64,000 bases of DNA from Phyllobacteriaceae bacterium (GCA_024742765.1 JANSXT010000009.1:1-64000), one strand, 5' to 3'. Counted from the first letter of the stretch, positions 1-8,205 are shown. The notes: a model not told the origin generated them from the letters alone. Made by a program: numbers and translations.

Positions 1-547
1 GAAGCGCGCCTATGGCTATGTGTTTCAGGCCGCCGCTTTGTTTCCGTGGCGATCCATCGCCGACAATGTCGGCTTGCCGCTCGAAGTGATGGGCCTCGAC
101 AGGGCCGAGCGCGACAGGCGCGTCAGCGAAAATCTCGAACTGGTGGATCTGGCCGGTTTCGAGAAGAAGTTTCCCTGGCAATTGTCGGGCGGCATGCAGC
201 AGCGCGCCTCGATTGCCCGCGCCTTGGCCGTGCAGCCGGACATGCTGCTGATGGACGAGCCGTTCGGCGCTTTGGACGAAATTGTCCGCGATCACCTGAA
301 CGTCCAGCTCTTGAAGCTGTGGGCGGCGACGCACAAGACCATCGTCTTCGGCACGCACTCCATCCCCGAGGCGGTGTACCTCTCCACCAAGATCGTGGTG
401 ATGAGCCCCCGGCCGGGCCGCATCCACGAGGTGATCGACTGCGATCTGGGTGCCGACCGGCCGCTTGAGGTACGCGAAACGCCTCAGTTTCTGAAGATCG
501 CCCATCAAGTGCGCGAAGGGCTGGCCGCGGGGCATGCCTATGAGTGA
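1..547 (+). CDS. ABC transporter ATP-binding protein (nitrate/taurine/NMT1 type), 5' end outside window
   Basis: Cytoplasmic ATPase of an importer for a small organic compound; it pairs with the two permeases and binding protein that follow. The reading frame is open from the first bases, so the start codon and Walker A lie upstream; 181 residues are visible. Seen: Q-loop (YVFQAAALFPW), signature LSGGMQQRASIARAL, Walker B MLLMDEPFGALD and H-loop GTHSIPEAV. The family is SsuB/TauB/ThiZ-like. An internal GTG at 20 is not a real start because conserved residues precede it. A 195-base spacer holding a long inverted repeat separates it from the first permease, unusual inside such an operon. The substrate is inferred from the downstream preT-preA genes to be a pyrimidine or a derivative. 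Confidence 0.9.
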   Translation, partial: KRAYGYVFQAAALFPWRSIADNVGLPLEVMGLDRAERDRRVSENLELVDLAGFEKKFPWQLSGGMQQRASIARALAVQPDMLLMDEPFGALDEIVRDHLNVQLLKLWAATHKTIVFGTHSIPEAVYLSTKIVVMSPRPGRIHEVIDCDLGADRPLEVRETPQFLKIAHQVREGLAAGHAYE

Positions 548-563
548 GGGCAGGGCGGCGTAT

Positions 564-714
564 ACCCCCACCCTTCATCCCTCCCCACAAGGGGGAGGGA
601 GGACATCGGCACCTCGCGACCTCGCCGGTTTGCGAGCCAGGTTTGATCGTGCAGAAATGAGCACGGCGTTGATCTCTTCCCTCCCCCTTGTGGGGAGGGA
701 TGAAGGGTGGGGGT
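564..714. repeat. 37-bp perfect inverted repeat inside an operon
   Basis: Arms 564-600 and 678-714 are exact reverse complements (37 of 37) around a 77-base centre. Each arm is itself an imperfect hairpin of the form CCCTCCCC-aca-AGGGGGAGGG. It lies between the ATPase stop and the first permease start. This looks like a dispersed rhizobial palindromic element. In the transcript it could form a strong stem that lowers permease expression relative to the ATPase; that effect is inference. Confidence 0.9.
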
Positions 715-742
715 TCGGCTCTTCGACGGGGGCAGCGCCAGC

Positions 743-1621
743 ATGATCCGCACCCGCATCCTGCCCATCCTCACCGTCGTCGCGGCGATCATCGCGGTCT
801 GGTATGCGTTCGCGGTGATCCTCAACGCCCCGTTCGAACGCAACGCCGCCGAGCGGGCCGGCGAGACGATCGGCTTCGCCGAAATCCTGCCCAAGACCAT
901 GAGCCAGCAGCGGCCGGTGCTGCCGGCGCCGCACCAGGTGGCCGTCGAGATCTGGGAAACGACGGCCGAAAAGAACATCACCTCCAAGCGCAGCCTGATC
1001 TACCATGCCTGGGTGACGCTGTCGGCGACGCTGCTCGGCTTCATGATGGGCACCGCGCTCGGCATCCTTCTGGCCGTCGGCATCGTGCATTCGCGCGTCC
1101 TCGACAAGTCGATGATGCCCTGGATCATCACCTCGCAGACGATCCCGATCCTGGCGCTGGCGCCGATGATCATCGTTGTCTTCAATTCGGTCGGCGTGAC
1201 CGGCCTTCTGCCCAAGGCGCTGATCTCGACCTATCTGAGTTTCTTTCCGGTGGCGGTCGGCATGGTGAAGGGGCTCCGTTCGCCCGAAACCATGCACATG
1301 GACCTGATGCACACTTACTCAGCCAACCGGGCGCAGACCTTCTGGAAGCTGCGCTGGCCGTCCTCGGTGCCGTTCCTGTTCACCTCGATGAAGATCGGCA
1401 TCGCCGCCAGCCTCGTCGGCGCGATCGTCGGCGAACTGCCGACCGGCGCGGTGGCGGGCCTGGGCGCGCGGCTTCTGGCCGGGTCCTATTACGGCCAGAC
1501 CGTGCAGATCTGGTCGGCGCTGATCGTCGCCGCTGTGCTGGCCGGGCTGCTCGTCGGGCTGATCGGCTGGATTGGCGGCTGGCTCAACCGCCGCATGGGC
1601 GTCAGGGAGGCGCGGGCGTGA
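743..1621 (+). CDS. ABC transporter permease (SsuC/TauC-like)
   Basis: Inner-membrane subunit of the NMT1/THI5-type importer, 292 residues. A membrane segment at about residues 7-27 is followed by a soluble stretch and then five or so hydrophobic segments. An EAA-like coupling loop is seen near residues 186-205 (LMHTYSANRAQTFWKLRWP). ATG at 743 is chosen because the upstream in-frame codons fall in the palindromic repeat; a purine-rich GGGGG lies about 10 bases upstream. The stop overlaps the GTG start of the next permease, so the two are translationally coupled. The pair presumably forms a heterodimer. Confidence 0.88.
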   Translation: MIRTRILPILTVVAAIIAVWYAFAVILNAPFERNAAERAGETIGFAEILPKTMSQQRPVLPAPHQVAVEIWETTAEKNITSKRSLIYHAWVTLSATLLGFMMGTALGILLAVGIVHSRVLDKSMMPWIITSQTIPILALAPMIIVVFNSVGVTGLLPKALISTYLSFFPVAVGMVKGLRSPETMHMDLMHTYSANRAQTFWKLRWPSSVPFLFTSMKIGIAASLVGAIVGELPTGAVAGLGARLLAGSYYGQTVQIWSALIVAAVLAGLLVGLIGWIGGWLNRRMGVREARA

Positions 1622-2490
1622 CCAACACGGCCATCCTCATTGCCGCGATCGTCTTCTGGCTGGCGGCCTGGTATGCCAACACAAGGCTCGCCGCCCTGCG
1701 GCCCGAGCGCGGACCGATGGTCACCCTTGTCAATCTCGCCATCCCGGTGCTGTTCGGCGCGGCGATCCTGGCGCTTTGGGAGGGGATCACACGCGGCTTC
1801 GGCGTGCCGACCGTCATCCTGCCGCCGCCGTCGATGATCTGGGAGCGCATCATTTCGTCCGTGCCGACGCTGTGGGCCGATTTCCAACAGACCTATCTCA
1901 AGGGCGTCGTCTCGGGCTATCTGATCGGCTGCTCGCTCGGCTTTCTCGTCGCCGTCCTCGTCGACCGCTCGCCCTTCTGGAAGGCCGGCGTGATGCCGAT
2001 CGGCAATCTCGTCTCCGCGCTGCCCATCGTCGGCATCGCGCCGATCATGGTGATGTGGTTCGGCTTCGACTGGCAGTCCAAGGCCGCCGTGGTCGTCGTG
2101 ATGACCTTTTTTCCGATGCTGGTGAACACGGTCGCCGGCCTGAATGCGGCCGGGCACATGGAGCGCGATCTGATGCACACCTATGCGTCGACGCGCACGC
2201 AGTCGCTCATCAAGCTGCGGCTGCCGGCGGCGATGCCGTTCATCTTCAACGCCTTGAAGATCAATTCGACGCTTGCGCTGATCGGTGCGATCGTCGCAGA
2301 GTTTTTCGGCACACCCATTGTCGGCATGGGCTTCCGCATTTCGGCGGAAGTGGGCCGGCTCAATGTCGACATGGTGTGGGCCACGATATTCGTCGCCGCG
2401 CTTGCCGGCTCGCTCTCCTACGGCGCGATTGCGCTGGTCGAGCGGTCGGTGACATTCTGGCATCCGTCCATGCGAAGCGAGCGGCCATAA
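1618..2490 (+). CDS. ABC transporter permease (SsuC/TauC-like), second subunit
   Basis: Second membrane subunit, 290 residues, beginning at GTG 1618 within the stop region of the first permease (GTGA overlap). It has hydrophobic segments at the N terminus and through the binding-protein-dependent transport domain, and an EAA-type loop (TYASTRTQSLIKLRLPAAMP) that mirrors the loop of the upstream permease (HTYSANRAQTFWKLRWPSS). The similarity suggests an old duplication. It is followed by a 56-base gap and the binding-protein gene. The substrate is unknown from this protein alone. Confidence 0.88.
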   Translation: MTNTAILIAAIVFWLAAWYANTRLAALRPERGPMVTLVNLAIPVLFGAAILALWEGITRGFGVPTVILPPPSMIWERIISSVPTLWADFQQTYLKGVVSGYLIGCSLGFLVAVLVDRSPFWKAGVMPIGNLVSALPIVGIAPIMVMWFGFDWQSKAAVVVVMTFFPMLVNTVAGLNAAGHMERDLMHTYASTRTQSLIKLRLPAAMPFIFNALKINSTLALIGAIVAEFFGTPIVGMGFRISAEVGRLNVDMVWATIFVAALAGSLSYGAIALVERSVTFWHPSMRSERP

Positions 2491-2546
2491 AACGGGATGA
2501 CGGGTGCCGACACGATCAATCAACGGAGCAACAAGGGAGAACCAAA

Positions 2547-3542
2547 ATGCGCAAATGGATAGCACTGGCCGCAGGTACGGCGATGGGGCTGACGGCGGCA
2601 TCGGCCGCCAACGCCGCCGATGAACTGACGCTGCAGCTCAAATGGGTCACGCAGGCGCAGTTCGCCGGCTATTATGTGGCGAAAGACAAGGGCTTTTACG
2701 AAGAAGCCGATCTGGACGTGACCATCAATCCGGGCGGGCCGGACATCGCGCCGCCGCAGGTGATCGCCGGCGGCGGCGCCGATGTCGTCATCGAATGGAT
2801 GCCCGCCGCGCTCGCCGCGCGCGAGAAGGGCGTTCCGCTGGTCAACATCGCCCAGCCGTTCCAGCGGTCGGGCATGATGCTGACCTGCCGCAAGGAAACC
2901 GGGATCGAGACGCCCGAAGACTTTCGCGGCCGGACGCTGGGCGTGTGGTTTTTCGGCAACGAGTTCCCGTTCCTGTCCTGGATGAGCCAGCTCGGCATTC
3001 CGACCGAGGGCGGCGATGACGGCGTCGAGGTGCTCAAGCAGGGCTTCAACGTCGATCCGCTGATCCAGGAGCAGGCCGACTGCGTGTCGACCATGACCTA
3101 CAACGAGTACTGGCAGGTCATCGATGCGGGCTTCACGCCGGACGATCTGGTCGTCTTCAACTATACCGACCAGGGCGTCGCGACGCTGGAGGACGGCATT
3201 TACGTGCTTGAGGAAAGCCTTGCGGACGAGGCGATGGCCGACAAGCTGGCCCGGTTCGTCGCCGCATCGATGCGGGGCTGGGAATATACCTGCGAGAACC
3301 AGGAAGAGGCGGCCAACATCGTTCTCGAGAACGATGCGACCGGCGCGCAGACCGAGGAGCACCAGGTGCGGATGACCGGCGAGATCTGCAAGCTGGTCGG
3401 CGATTCCGATGGCACGCTCGACACGGCCGCCGCCGAGACGACCGTCGATTCGCTGCTTGCCGGCGGTTCGGATCCGGTGATCACGGCCCGTCCCGAAGGC
3501 GCATGGACCGACGCGATCATGAACAAGGTCAAGGGCATGTAA
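2547..3542 (+). CDS. NMT1/THI5-family periplasmic substrate-binding protein
   Basis: Periplasmic receptor of the importer, 331 residues. It has a typical Sec signal peptide with an AxA site (SAANAADEL, cleavage near residue 23) and the family start of the mature protein (LTLQLKWVTQAQFAGYYVAK, then GFYEEADLDV). This family includes ThiY (pyrimidine precursor of thiamin) and riboflavin and pyrimidine receptors. ATG 2547 follows a good ribosome site, AAGGGAGA. The gene ends the operon at an intrinsic terminator. With preT-preA immediately downstream, uracil, thymine or a related pyrimidine is the most likely ligand; this is inference and thiamin-type pyrimidines are the main alternative. Confidence 0.85.
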   Translation: MRKWIALAAGTAMGLTAASAANAADELTLQLKWVTQAQFAGYYVAKDKGFYEEADLDVTINPGGPDIAPPQVIAGGGADVVIEWMPAALAAREKGVPLVNIAQPFQRSGMMLTCRKETGIETPEDFRGRTLGVWFFGNEFPFLSWMSQLGIPTEGGDDGVEVLKQGFNVDPLIQEQADCVSTMTYNEYWQVIDAGFTPDDLVVFNYTDQGVATLEDGIYVLEESLADEAMADKLARFVAASMRGWEYTCENQEEAANIVLENDATGAQTEEHQVRMTGEICKLVGDSDGTLDTAAAETTVDSLLAGGSDPVITARPEGAWTDAIMNKVKGM

Positions 3543-3567
3543 GCGATTGCTCGCATCCTGAATCGGG

Positions 3568-3597
3568 AAAGGCCGTCCGAAAGGGCGGCCTTTTTTG
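3568..3597 (+). terminator. Rho-independent terminator after the importer genes
   Basis: A stem AAAGGCCGTCC / GGGCGGCCTTT with a GAAA loop is followed by a T-run. One G-U pair is the only irregularity. It begins 25 bases after the binding-protein stop codon, so the preT group must have its own promoter. Confidence 0.85.
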
Positions 3598-3627
3598 TCG
3601 CTCCCTAGGCGCCTTGTTCGCTTTGTA

Positions 3628-3709
3628 GCCGTCATTCCGGAACTTGATTCCGGAATCCACGCTTCTGGCGGGCGCCATGGATTCCGGAATCAAGTTCCGG
3701 AATGACGGC
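3628..3709. repeat. Palindromic repeat, copy 1 (GTCATTCCGGAACTTGATT type)
   Basis: Arms 3628-3659 and 3678-3709 are perfect 32-base reverse complements around an 18-base centre. Each arm contains TTCCGGAA twice. A second copy with 26-base arms is at 7133-7211, so the two copies bracket preT-ASCH-preA. It is probably a dispersed rhizobial palindromic element rather than a regulatory site. Confidence 0.9.
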
Positions 3710-3743
3710 CACGTGAAAGAGATGCAGGCGCCCAAGAAAAAAT

Positions 3744-3759
3744 TTGACCTTTTGATCAA
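3744..3759. promoter_or_regulatory. Candidate RutR/PydR-like operator upstream of preT
   Basis: TTGACCTTTTGATCAA lies 80 bases before the preT start in a short AT-rich stretch. It resembles the known RutR dyad TTGACCA-n2-TGGTCAA in its outer bases only (TTGACC left, GATCAA right). The fit is partial, so this is a candidate. The location between the terminator and preT is where a promoter is required. Confidence 0.35.
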
Positions 3760-3838
3760 ATTATTGAAAGCTTCCCTCACGACGACAAACGGCCGCCAAG
3801 AGCCGTCACATAACGGGTTCTCGGAGGGAGACCGCGCG

Positions 3839-5188
3839 ATGGCGCAAAACCGTGTTTCACCGGACATTCAGGCCGGGCGTCTGCCGGCCGATCAGTATGC
3901 CGACAATTTCGACGATCTGCATGCGCCGTTCGACCGGCACGAAGCGGTCGTCGAGGCCGACCGCTGCTATTTTTGCTATGACGCGCCGTGCCAGACCGCG
4001 TGTCCGACCTCGATCGACATTCCGATGTTCATCCGCCAGATCTCGACGGGCAACGCCAATGGCGCGGCCAAGACGATCTTCGACCAGAACATTCTGGGCG
4101 GCATGTGCGCCCGCGTCTGTCCGACCGAGACGCTGTGCGAAGAGGTCTGCGTGCGCGAGGCGGCCGAGGGCAAGCCGGTCAAAATCGGCCAGTTGCAGCG
4201 CTATGCGACCGATCATTTTCTGGAGACCGTCGAGCAGCACCCCTATGAGCGCGCCGCGCCGACTGGCAAGACGGTGGCGATCGTCGGGGCCGGGCCGGCT
4301 GGCCTGTCCTGCGCCCATGCGCTGGCGCGGAACGGCCATGAGGTCACCATCTTCGAAGCGCGCGAGAAGGCCGGTGGCCTGAACGAGCATGGCATCGCCG
4401 CCTACAAGACGACCGACAATTTCGCCCAGAGCGAGGTCGATTTCATCACGGACATTGGCGGCATCGCGATCAGGAACGGCACGGCGCTCGGGCGCGACGT
4501 CACGCTGGACGATCTGGTCGCGAACCATGACGCGGTGTTTCTCGGCATGGGCCTCCCCGGCGTCAACGATCTGGGCCTTGACGGCGACGATGCGGACAAT
4601 TGCATCGATGCCGTCGCCTATATCGAAAAGCTGCGCCAGACCGATGATCTGTCGGCGCTGCCGGTCGGTCGCAACATCGTCGTCATTGGCGGTGGCATGA
4701 CGGCGATAGATGTTGCCGTGCAGACCAAGCTTCTGGGCGCCGAGACCGTGACGATCTGCTACCGGCGCGGCCAGGAACAGATGAACGCCTCAGAATACGA
4801 GCAGGAGGTGGCGCAGACCCATGGCGTGACGATCCGCCACTGGCTGCAGCCGCAGGCCTTGGTCCGCAACGACGATGGCGACGTGACCGGCATCACGCTC
4901 GAATACACGGCGATGAATGGCAAGCTGAGCGGCACGGGCGAGACCGTGACGCTGGACGCCGACCAGGTGTTCAAGGCGATCGGCCAGAAGCCGGTGGAGG
5001 GGCTGTTCGGCGGCGTTTCACTCGACCTTTCCGGCGGACGCATCTTCACCGACGATGACCGGCGCACCAGCCATGACAAGGTCTGGGCGGGGGGCGATTG
5101 CGTCGCCGGTGGCGAAGATTTGACTGTGGTCGCCGTCGAGGACGGCAAGATCGCCGCCGCCAGCATCCACAAGCGGCTGACAGGATGA
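3839..5188 (+). CDS. preT: NAD-dependent dihydropyrimidine dehydrogenase, subunit PreT
   Basis: Electron-input subunit of the enzyme that reduces uracil and thymine to their 5,6-dihydro forms; cytoplasmic, 449 residues. It belongs to the GltD-like FAD/NAD(P) family. Two N-terminal iron-sulphur motifs are seen, with cysteines at 43, 46, 51, 55 and at 90, 94, 100, 104. These are followed by an FAD GxGxxG site (VAIVGAGPAGLSCA) and a second dinucleotide site (IVVIGGGMTAIDVA). ATG 3839 is used, with GGAGGGAG upstream; the 65 earlier in-frame codons lie in the palindromic repeat and operator region. Its stop overlaps the ASCH gene start (ATGA), and preA follows, so the three form one operon. Confidence 0.93.
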   Translation: MAQNRVSPDIQAGRLPADQYADNFDDLHAPFDRHEAVVEADRCYFCYDAPCQTACPTSIDIPMFIRQISTGNANGAAKTIFDQNILGGMCARVCPTETLCEEVCVREAAEGKPVKIGQLQRYATDHFLETVEQHPYERAAPTGKTVAIVGAGPAGLSCAHALARNGHEVTIFEAREKAGGLNEHGIAAYKTTDNFAQSEVDFITDIGGIAIRNGTALGRDVTLDDLVANHDAVFLGMGLPGVNDLGLDGDDADNCIDAVAYIEKLRQTDDLSALPVGRNIVVIGGGMTAIDVAVQTKLLGAETVTICYRRGQEQMNASEYEQEVAQTHGVTIRHWLQPQALVRNDDGDVTGITLEYTAMNGKLSGTGETVTLDADQVFKAIGQKPVEGLFGGVSLDLSGGRIFTDDDRRTSHDKVWAGGDCVAGGEDLTVVAVEDGKIAAASIHKRLTG

Positions 5189-5676
5189 ATACGGCGGTCG
5201 AACGTTTCTGGTCGAGGTTCTGCGCAGCCCATCCGGATGCGGGCTCAGAGCCGTTCGACGTTTTCCGTGTTGGTGACACCGATGAAAGCGCGGACGGAGG
5301 AGCCGACCTGATCGTGTCGGGAACCAAGACGGCAACAAGTTCGCTCCGCGAAGAGCTTGCCGACATCGGTGTTCCATTCCCCGGTGCCTTGAGCGTCGTG
5401 ATCGACGGCGGCGGCCAACCCAGAGCAATTGTCGAAACGACCGAGGTCAGGCACAGGCCGTTCGGCGAGGTCGATGCGCAATTTGCGCATGATTATGGCG
5501 AATGGGACCGCTCGCTGGAGACCTGGAAGGTCCGTAACCGCGCGCACTATCGCGCGGTCTGCGAGGGGCTGGACCTTGAGTGGCACGAGCAGCGTGAACT
5601 GGTCTGCGAGCGCTTCAAAGTCGTTTTTTCCGATCCCGCGCACCGCGCGCCAAGCAGGAGCATGAGCCATGGCTGA
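5185..5676 (+). CDS. ASCH-domain protein
   Basis: A 163-residue protein of the ASCH superfamily, a PUA-like fold linked to nucleic acid or nucleotide-derivative binding. Family signs are the early FWSRFCAAHPDA, a central DLIVSGTKTATSSL segment and the late DYGEWDRSLETWK. It starts in a 4-base overlap with preT and its last eight bases overlap the preA start, so it is translated as part of the same unit. One characterised ASCH enzyme (E. coli YqfB) hydrolyses N4-acetylcytidine, so a role on a modified pyrimidine is an attractive but unproven reading of this position. Confidence 0.8.
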   Translation: MNTAVERFWSRFCAAHPDAGSEPFDVFRVGDTDESADGGADLIVSGTKTATSSLREELADIGVPFPGALSVVIDGGGQPRAIVETTEVRHRPFGEVDAQFAHDYGEWDRSLETWKVRNRAHYRAVCEGLDLEWHEQRELVCERFKVVFSDPAHRAPSRSMSHG

Positions 5677-6979
5677 TCTGCACACCAACTTTCTCGGCGT
5701 CTCGTCGCCCAACCCGTTCTGGCTGGCCTCGGCGCCGCCCACCGACAAGCAGTATAATGTCGAGCGCGCCTTCGAAGCGGGCTGGGGTGGTGTTGTCTGG
5801 AAGACGCTAGGTGAAGCCGGACCGCCCGTCGTCAACGTCAACGGGCCGCGCTATGGCGCGATCTGGGGGCCGGACCGGCGGCTTCTGGGGCTCAACAATA
5901 TCGAGCTGATCACCGACCGCGATCTCGAAGTGAATCTGCGCGAGATCGAGACCGTCAAGAAGAACTGGCCCGACCGGGCGATGATCGTTTCCCTGATGGT
6001 GCCGTGCGAAGAGGACCCTTGGAAGAACATATTGGCTTCGGTGGCGCAGACCGGCGCCGATGCGGTGGAGCTCAATTTCGGCTGTCCGCACGGCATGAGC
6101 GAGCGCGGCATGGGCTCGGCGGTCGGCCAGGTGCCCGAATATATCGAGATGGTCGCGCGTTGGTGCAAGCAGCATTCCGACCTGCCGGTGATCGTCAAGC
6201 TGACGCCCAACATCACCGACATCCGCAAACCGGCCGAGGCTGCTCGGCGTGGCGGCGCCGATGCGGTATCGCTGATCAACACGATCAACTCCATCGTCTC
6301 GGTCGATCTCGACAATTTCGCGCCGGAGCCGACCATTGACGGGAAGGGATCGCATGGCGGCTATTGCGGGCCTGCCGTGAAGCCGATTGCACTTTCCATG
6401 GTTTCGGAAATCGCCCGCAATCCTGAGACGCACGGCATGCCGATTTCCGGCATTGGCGGCATCCAGACATGGCGCGATGCGGCCGAATATATCGCCCTTG
6501 GCTGCGGCACCGTGCAGGTCTGCACCGCGGCGATGACCTACGGGTTCAAGATCGTCCAGGAGATGATCGCCGGGCTGGAAGCCTGGATGGACGAAAAGGG
6601 CCATGCGACGATCGAGGACTTTCGGGGCATGGCGGTGCCGAACGTCACCGACTGGCAATATCTGAACCTCAACTATGTCACCAAGGCGCGGATCAACCAG
6701 GATTTGTGCATCTCCTGCGGGCGCTGTCATATCGCCTGCGAGGACACATCGCACCAGGCGATCACCAACATGGTCGATGGCGTGCGCAAGTTTGAGGTGA
6801 TCGATGAGGAGTGCGTCGGCTGTAACCTCTGCGTCAATGTCTGCCCGGTCGATGATTGCATCACCATGGAGCAGATTTCCGGCACCGATCCGCGCACCGG
6901 CAAGCCGATCGATCCGGACTATGGCAACTGGACCGAACACCCCAATAATCCGTCGGTGCAGCGGGAGGCGGCGGAGTAG
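5669..6979 (+). CDS. preA: NAD-dependent dihydropyrimidine dehydrogenase, subunit PreA
   Basis: Catalytic subunit, 436 residues. An FMN TIM barrel of the dihydroorotate dehydrogenase type is followed by two C-terminal [4Fe-4S] clusters (CISCGRCHIAC and CVGCNLCVNVCP, roughly residues 345-395). Barrel landmarks are ELNFGCPHGMSERGMGSAVG, VIVKLTPNITDI and ISGIGGIQTW. At the place where the mammalian enzyme carries its catalytic loop cysteine this protein has valine (GSAVGQ), as I recall for E. coli PreA. It overlaps the ASCH gene. Later pathway genes (dihydropyrimidinase, ureidopropionase) are not in the window and may lie upstream of base 1. Confidence 0.94.
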   Translation: MADLHTNFLGVSSPNPFWLASAPPTDKQYNVERAFEAGWGGVVWKTLGEAGPPVVNVNGPRYGAIWGPDRRLLGLNNIELITDRDLEVNLREIETVKKNWPDRAMIVSLMVPCEEDPWKNILASVAQTGADAVELNFGCPHGMSERGMGSAVGQVPEYIEMVARWCKQHSDLPVIVKLTPNITDIRKPAEAARRGGADAVSLINTINSIVSVDLDNFAPEPTIDGKGSHGGYCGPAVKPIALSMVSEIARNPETHGMPISGIGGIQTWRDAAEYIALGCGTVQVCTAAMTYGFKIVQEMIAGLEAWMDEKGHATIEDFRGMAVPNVTDWQYLNLNYVTKARINQDLCISCGRCHIACEDTSHQAITNMVDGVRKFEVIDEECVGCNLCVNVCPVDDCITMEQISGTDPRTGKPIDPDYGNWTEHPNNPSVQREAAE

Positions 6980-7008
6980 GGCGTTTCTCCGGTCACGCTC
7001 CGGCTCCG

Positions 7009-7109
7009 CCTCATCCCGAGGTGCGAGCCAATCATCACCCTCCGCCCTTCGAGGTTCGCTATGCTCGCACCTCAGGATGAGGGTGATGATTGGCGAGCCT
7101 CGAAAGGCG
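7009..7109. repeat. Complex palindromic element with three interleaved arm pairs
   Basis: Three segments are followed in the same order by their reverse complements. The pairs are 7009-7028 with 7063-7082 (19 of 20), 7028-7042 with 7079-7093 (15 of 15) and 7043-7059 with 7093-7109 (15 of 17). The motif CCTCATCCTGAGGTGCGAGC is typical of dispersed rhizobial repeats. Because the order is A-B-C-A'-B'-C', the arms cannot all pair in one simple hairpin. Confidence 0.8.
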
Positions 7110-7132
7110 AGGCGGGGCGCTCTCAACCCCAC

Positions 7133-7211
7133 CGTCATTCCGGAACTTGATTCCGGAATCCAGCGGCGGCGGATGGACTCGTGGCTTCCGGAATCAAGTT
7201 CCGGAATGACG
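7133..7211. repeat. Palindromic repeat, copy 2 (GTCATTCCGGAACTTGATT type)
   Basis: Arms 7133-7158 and 7186-7211 are perfect 26-base reverse complements with a 27-base centre that differs from that of copy 1 at 3628. It lies between the convergent preA and hydrolase genes and, with the preceding element, fills the 246-base gap there. Confidence 0.88.
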
Positions 7212-7225
7212 AACGCTGATGAGAT

Positions 7226-8149
7226 TCACCTTTGTCCCCCGCTTGCTTCCAGCGCACGTTCCAAAAATCCCACCACAGTCTCCCGCATCTCCGGCGTTTC
7301 TTCGTGACCCGTGTCCGATGATGTCAGAACCGTCAGCGCGTCAGAAGCGCCTTGTGATTCATAGGCCTGGCGCAATCGGCTGAGCGCCGGATTCAAGGCT
7401 TCCGGCGGGGTGAGCGGGTCCTTGAGGCCCGATGCGACCAGTTGCGGGCGCGGGGCGACCAGCGCGGCGACATCACCCATATCGCCGTGTTCGAGCAGAC
7501 CCGGCACGGTCATGTAGATGCCATGCAGATCGTGATCGCCGCTGTCGATCAGCGGGCCGATATCGGCGAAGGCGCACAAATGCGCGCAGGCGGCAATGCG
7601 ATCGTCGAGCGCGGCCAGCCAATAGGCATGTGTCGCGCCCATTGAAATGCCGAGCGTGGCGATGCGGGCCGGATCGACAGCCCGGTGAGCGGCCAGCGCA
7701 TCGAGCGCCGCCGTCAGCTCGCCGAGCATTGCCCCGAACAGGGTCTGCCCGCGCCACAACGCGGCCTTGGCGAGCGCGCTCTCGGTGCCCTCGGTCTGGC
7801 GGGTGCCGAAGCCGGGCATGTCGATGCACAGGACAGCAAATCCGCGTTCGGCCAGCAGCGGCCCATAGGGCGGGTCCTGCAGCGCGGGGCGCCCGTCCAT
7901 CAGTTCGGCGGCGCCGATATCGTAGCGGTTGCCATGCGCGTGGCAGTAGAGGATGGCGGGCGAGGGCGCGCTGGCGGATGCGGGCAACAACAGCGTTCCA
8001 GCAATCGCGGTTCCAGACTGTTCAAGCGAGACGCGCTGGCGGCGGATGCCGTCACCAACGGTCTCGTCCCGCACCGCGAGCGTGGGCGGCCTGTCGTCCG
8101 CCGGCGGCATCCGCACAAGGGTGCGCAGCTCATCGCGGTTGATCGGCAT
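7226..8149 (-). CDS. Alpha/beta hydrolase (dienelactone-hydrolase/acetyl-esterase like)
   Basis: A 307-residue cytoplasmic hydrolase. The nucleophile elbow is GISMGA, the acid is probably in GLKDPLTP and the histidine in DTGHEETPEM, so the triad is complete. An HGN-type oxyanion strand (YCHAHGNRYD) precedes the fold core. No signal peptide is present. It is transcribed away from uxuA, and its start lies 40 bases from the GntR operator at 8190, so the same regulator may control it. The natural ester is unknown; a sugar-ester or lactone role would suit the neighbouring uronate genes. Confidence 0.78.
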   Translation of the reverse strand: MPINRDELRTLVRMPPADDRPPTLAVRDETVGDGIRRQRVSLEQSGTAIAGTLLLPASASAPSPAILYCHAHGNRYDIGAAELMDGRPALQDPPYGPLLAERGFAVLCIDMPGFGTRQTEGTESALAKAALWRGQTLFGAMLGELTAALDALAAHRAVDPARIATLGISMGATHAYWLAALDDRIAACAHLCAFADIGPLIDSGDHDLHGIYMTVPGLLEHGDMGDVAALVAPRPQLVASGLKDPLTPPEALNPALSRLRQAYESQGASDALTVLTSSDTGHEETPEMRETVVGFLERALEASGGQR

Positions 8150-8189
8150 GATCGGCCTCGTCGCCGGTGATTGCGGTTGCGTGAAAGGC

Positions 8190-8205
8190 TACTGGTATAC
8201 TAGTA
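8190..8205. promoter_or_regulatory. GntR (UxuR-type) operator at the uxuA promoter
   Basis: The 16-mer TACTGGTATACTAGTA is a near-perfect dyad with the TGGTATAC core typical of FadR-subfamily GntR regulators of uronate genes. Its exact reverse complement occurs once more, at 10175-10190, just before the binding-protein gene. It sits 26 bases upstream of the uxuA start and between divergent genes. Confidence 0.8.
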
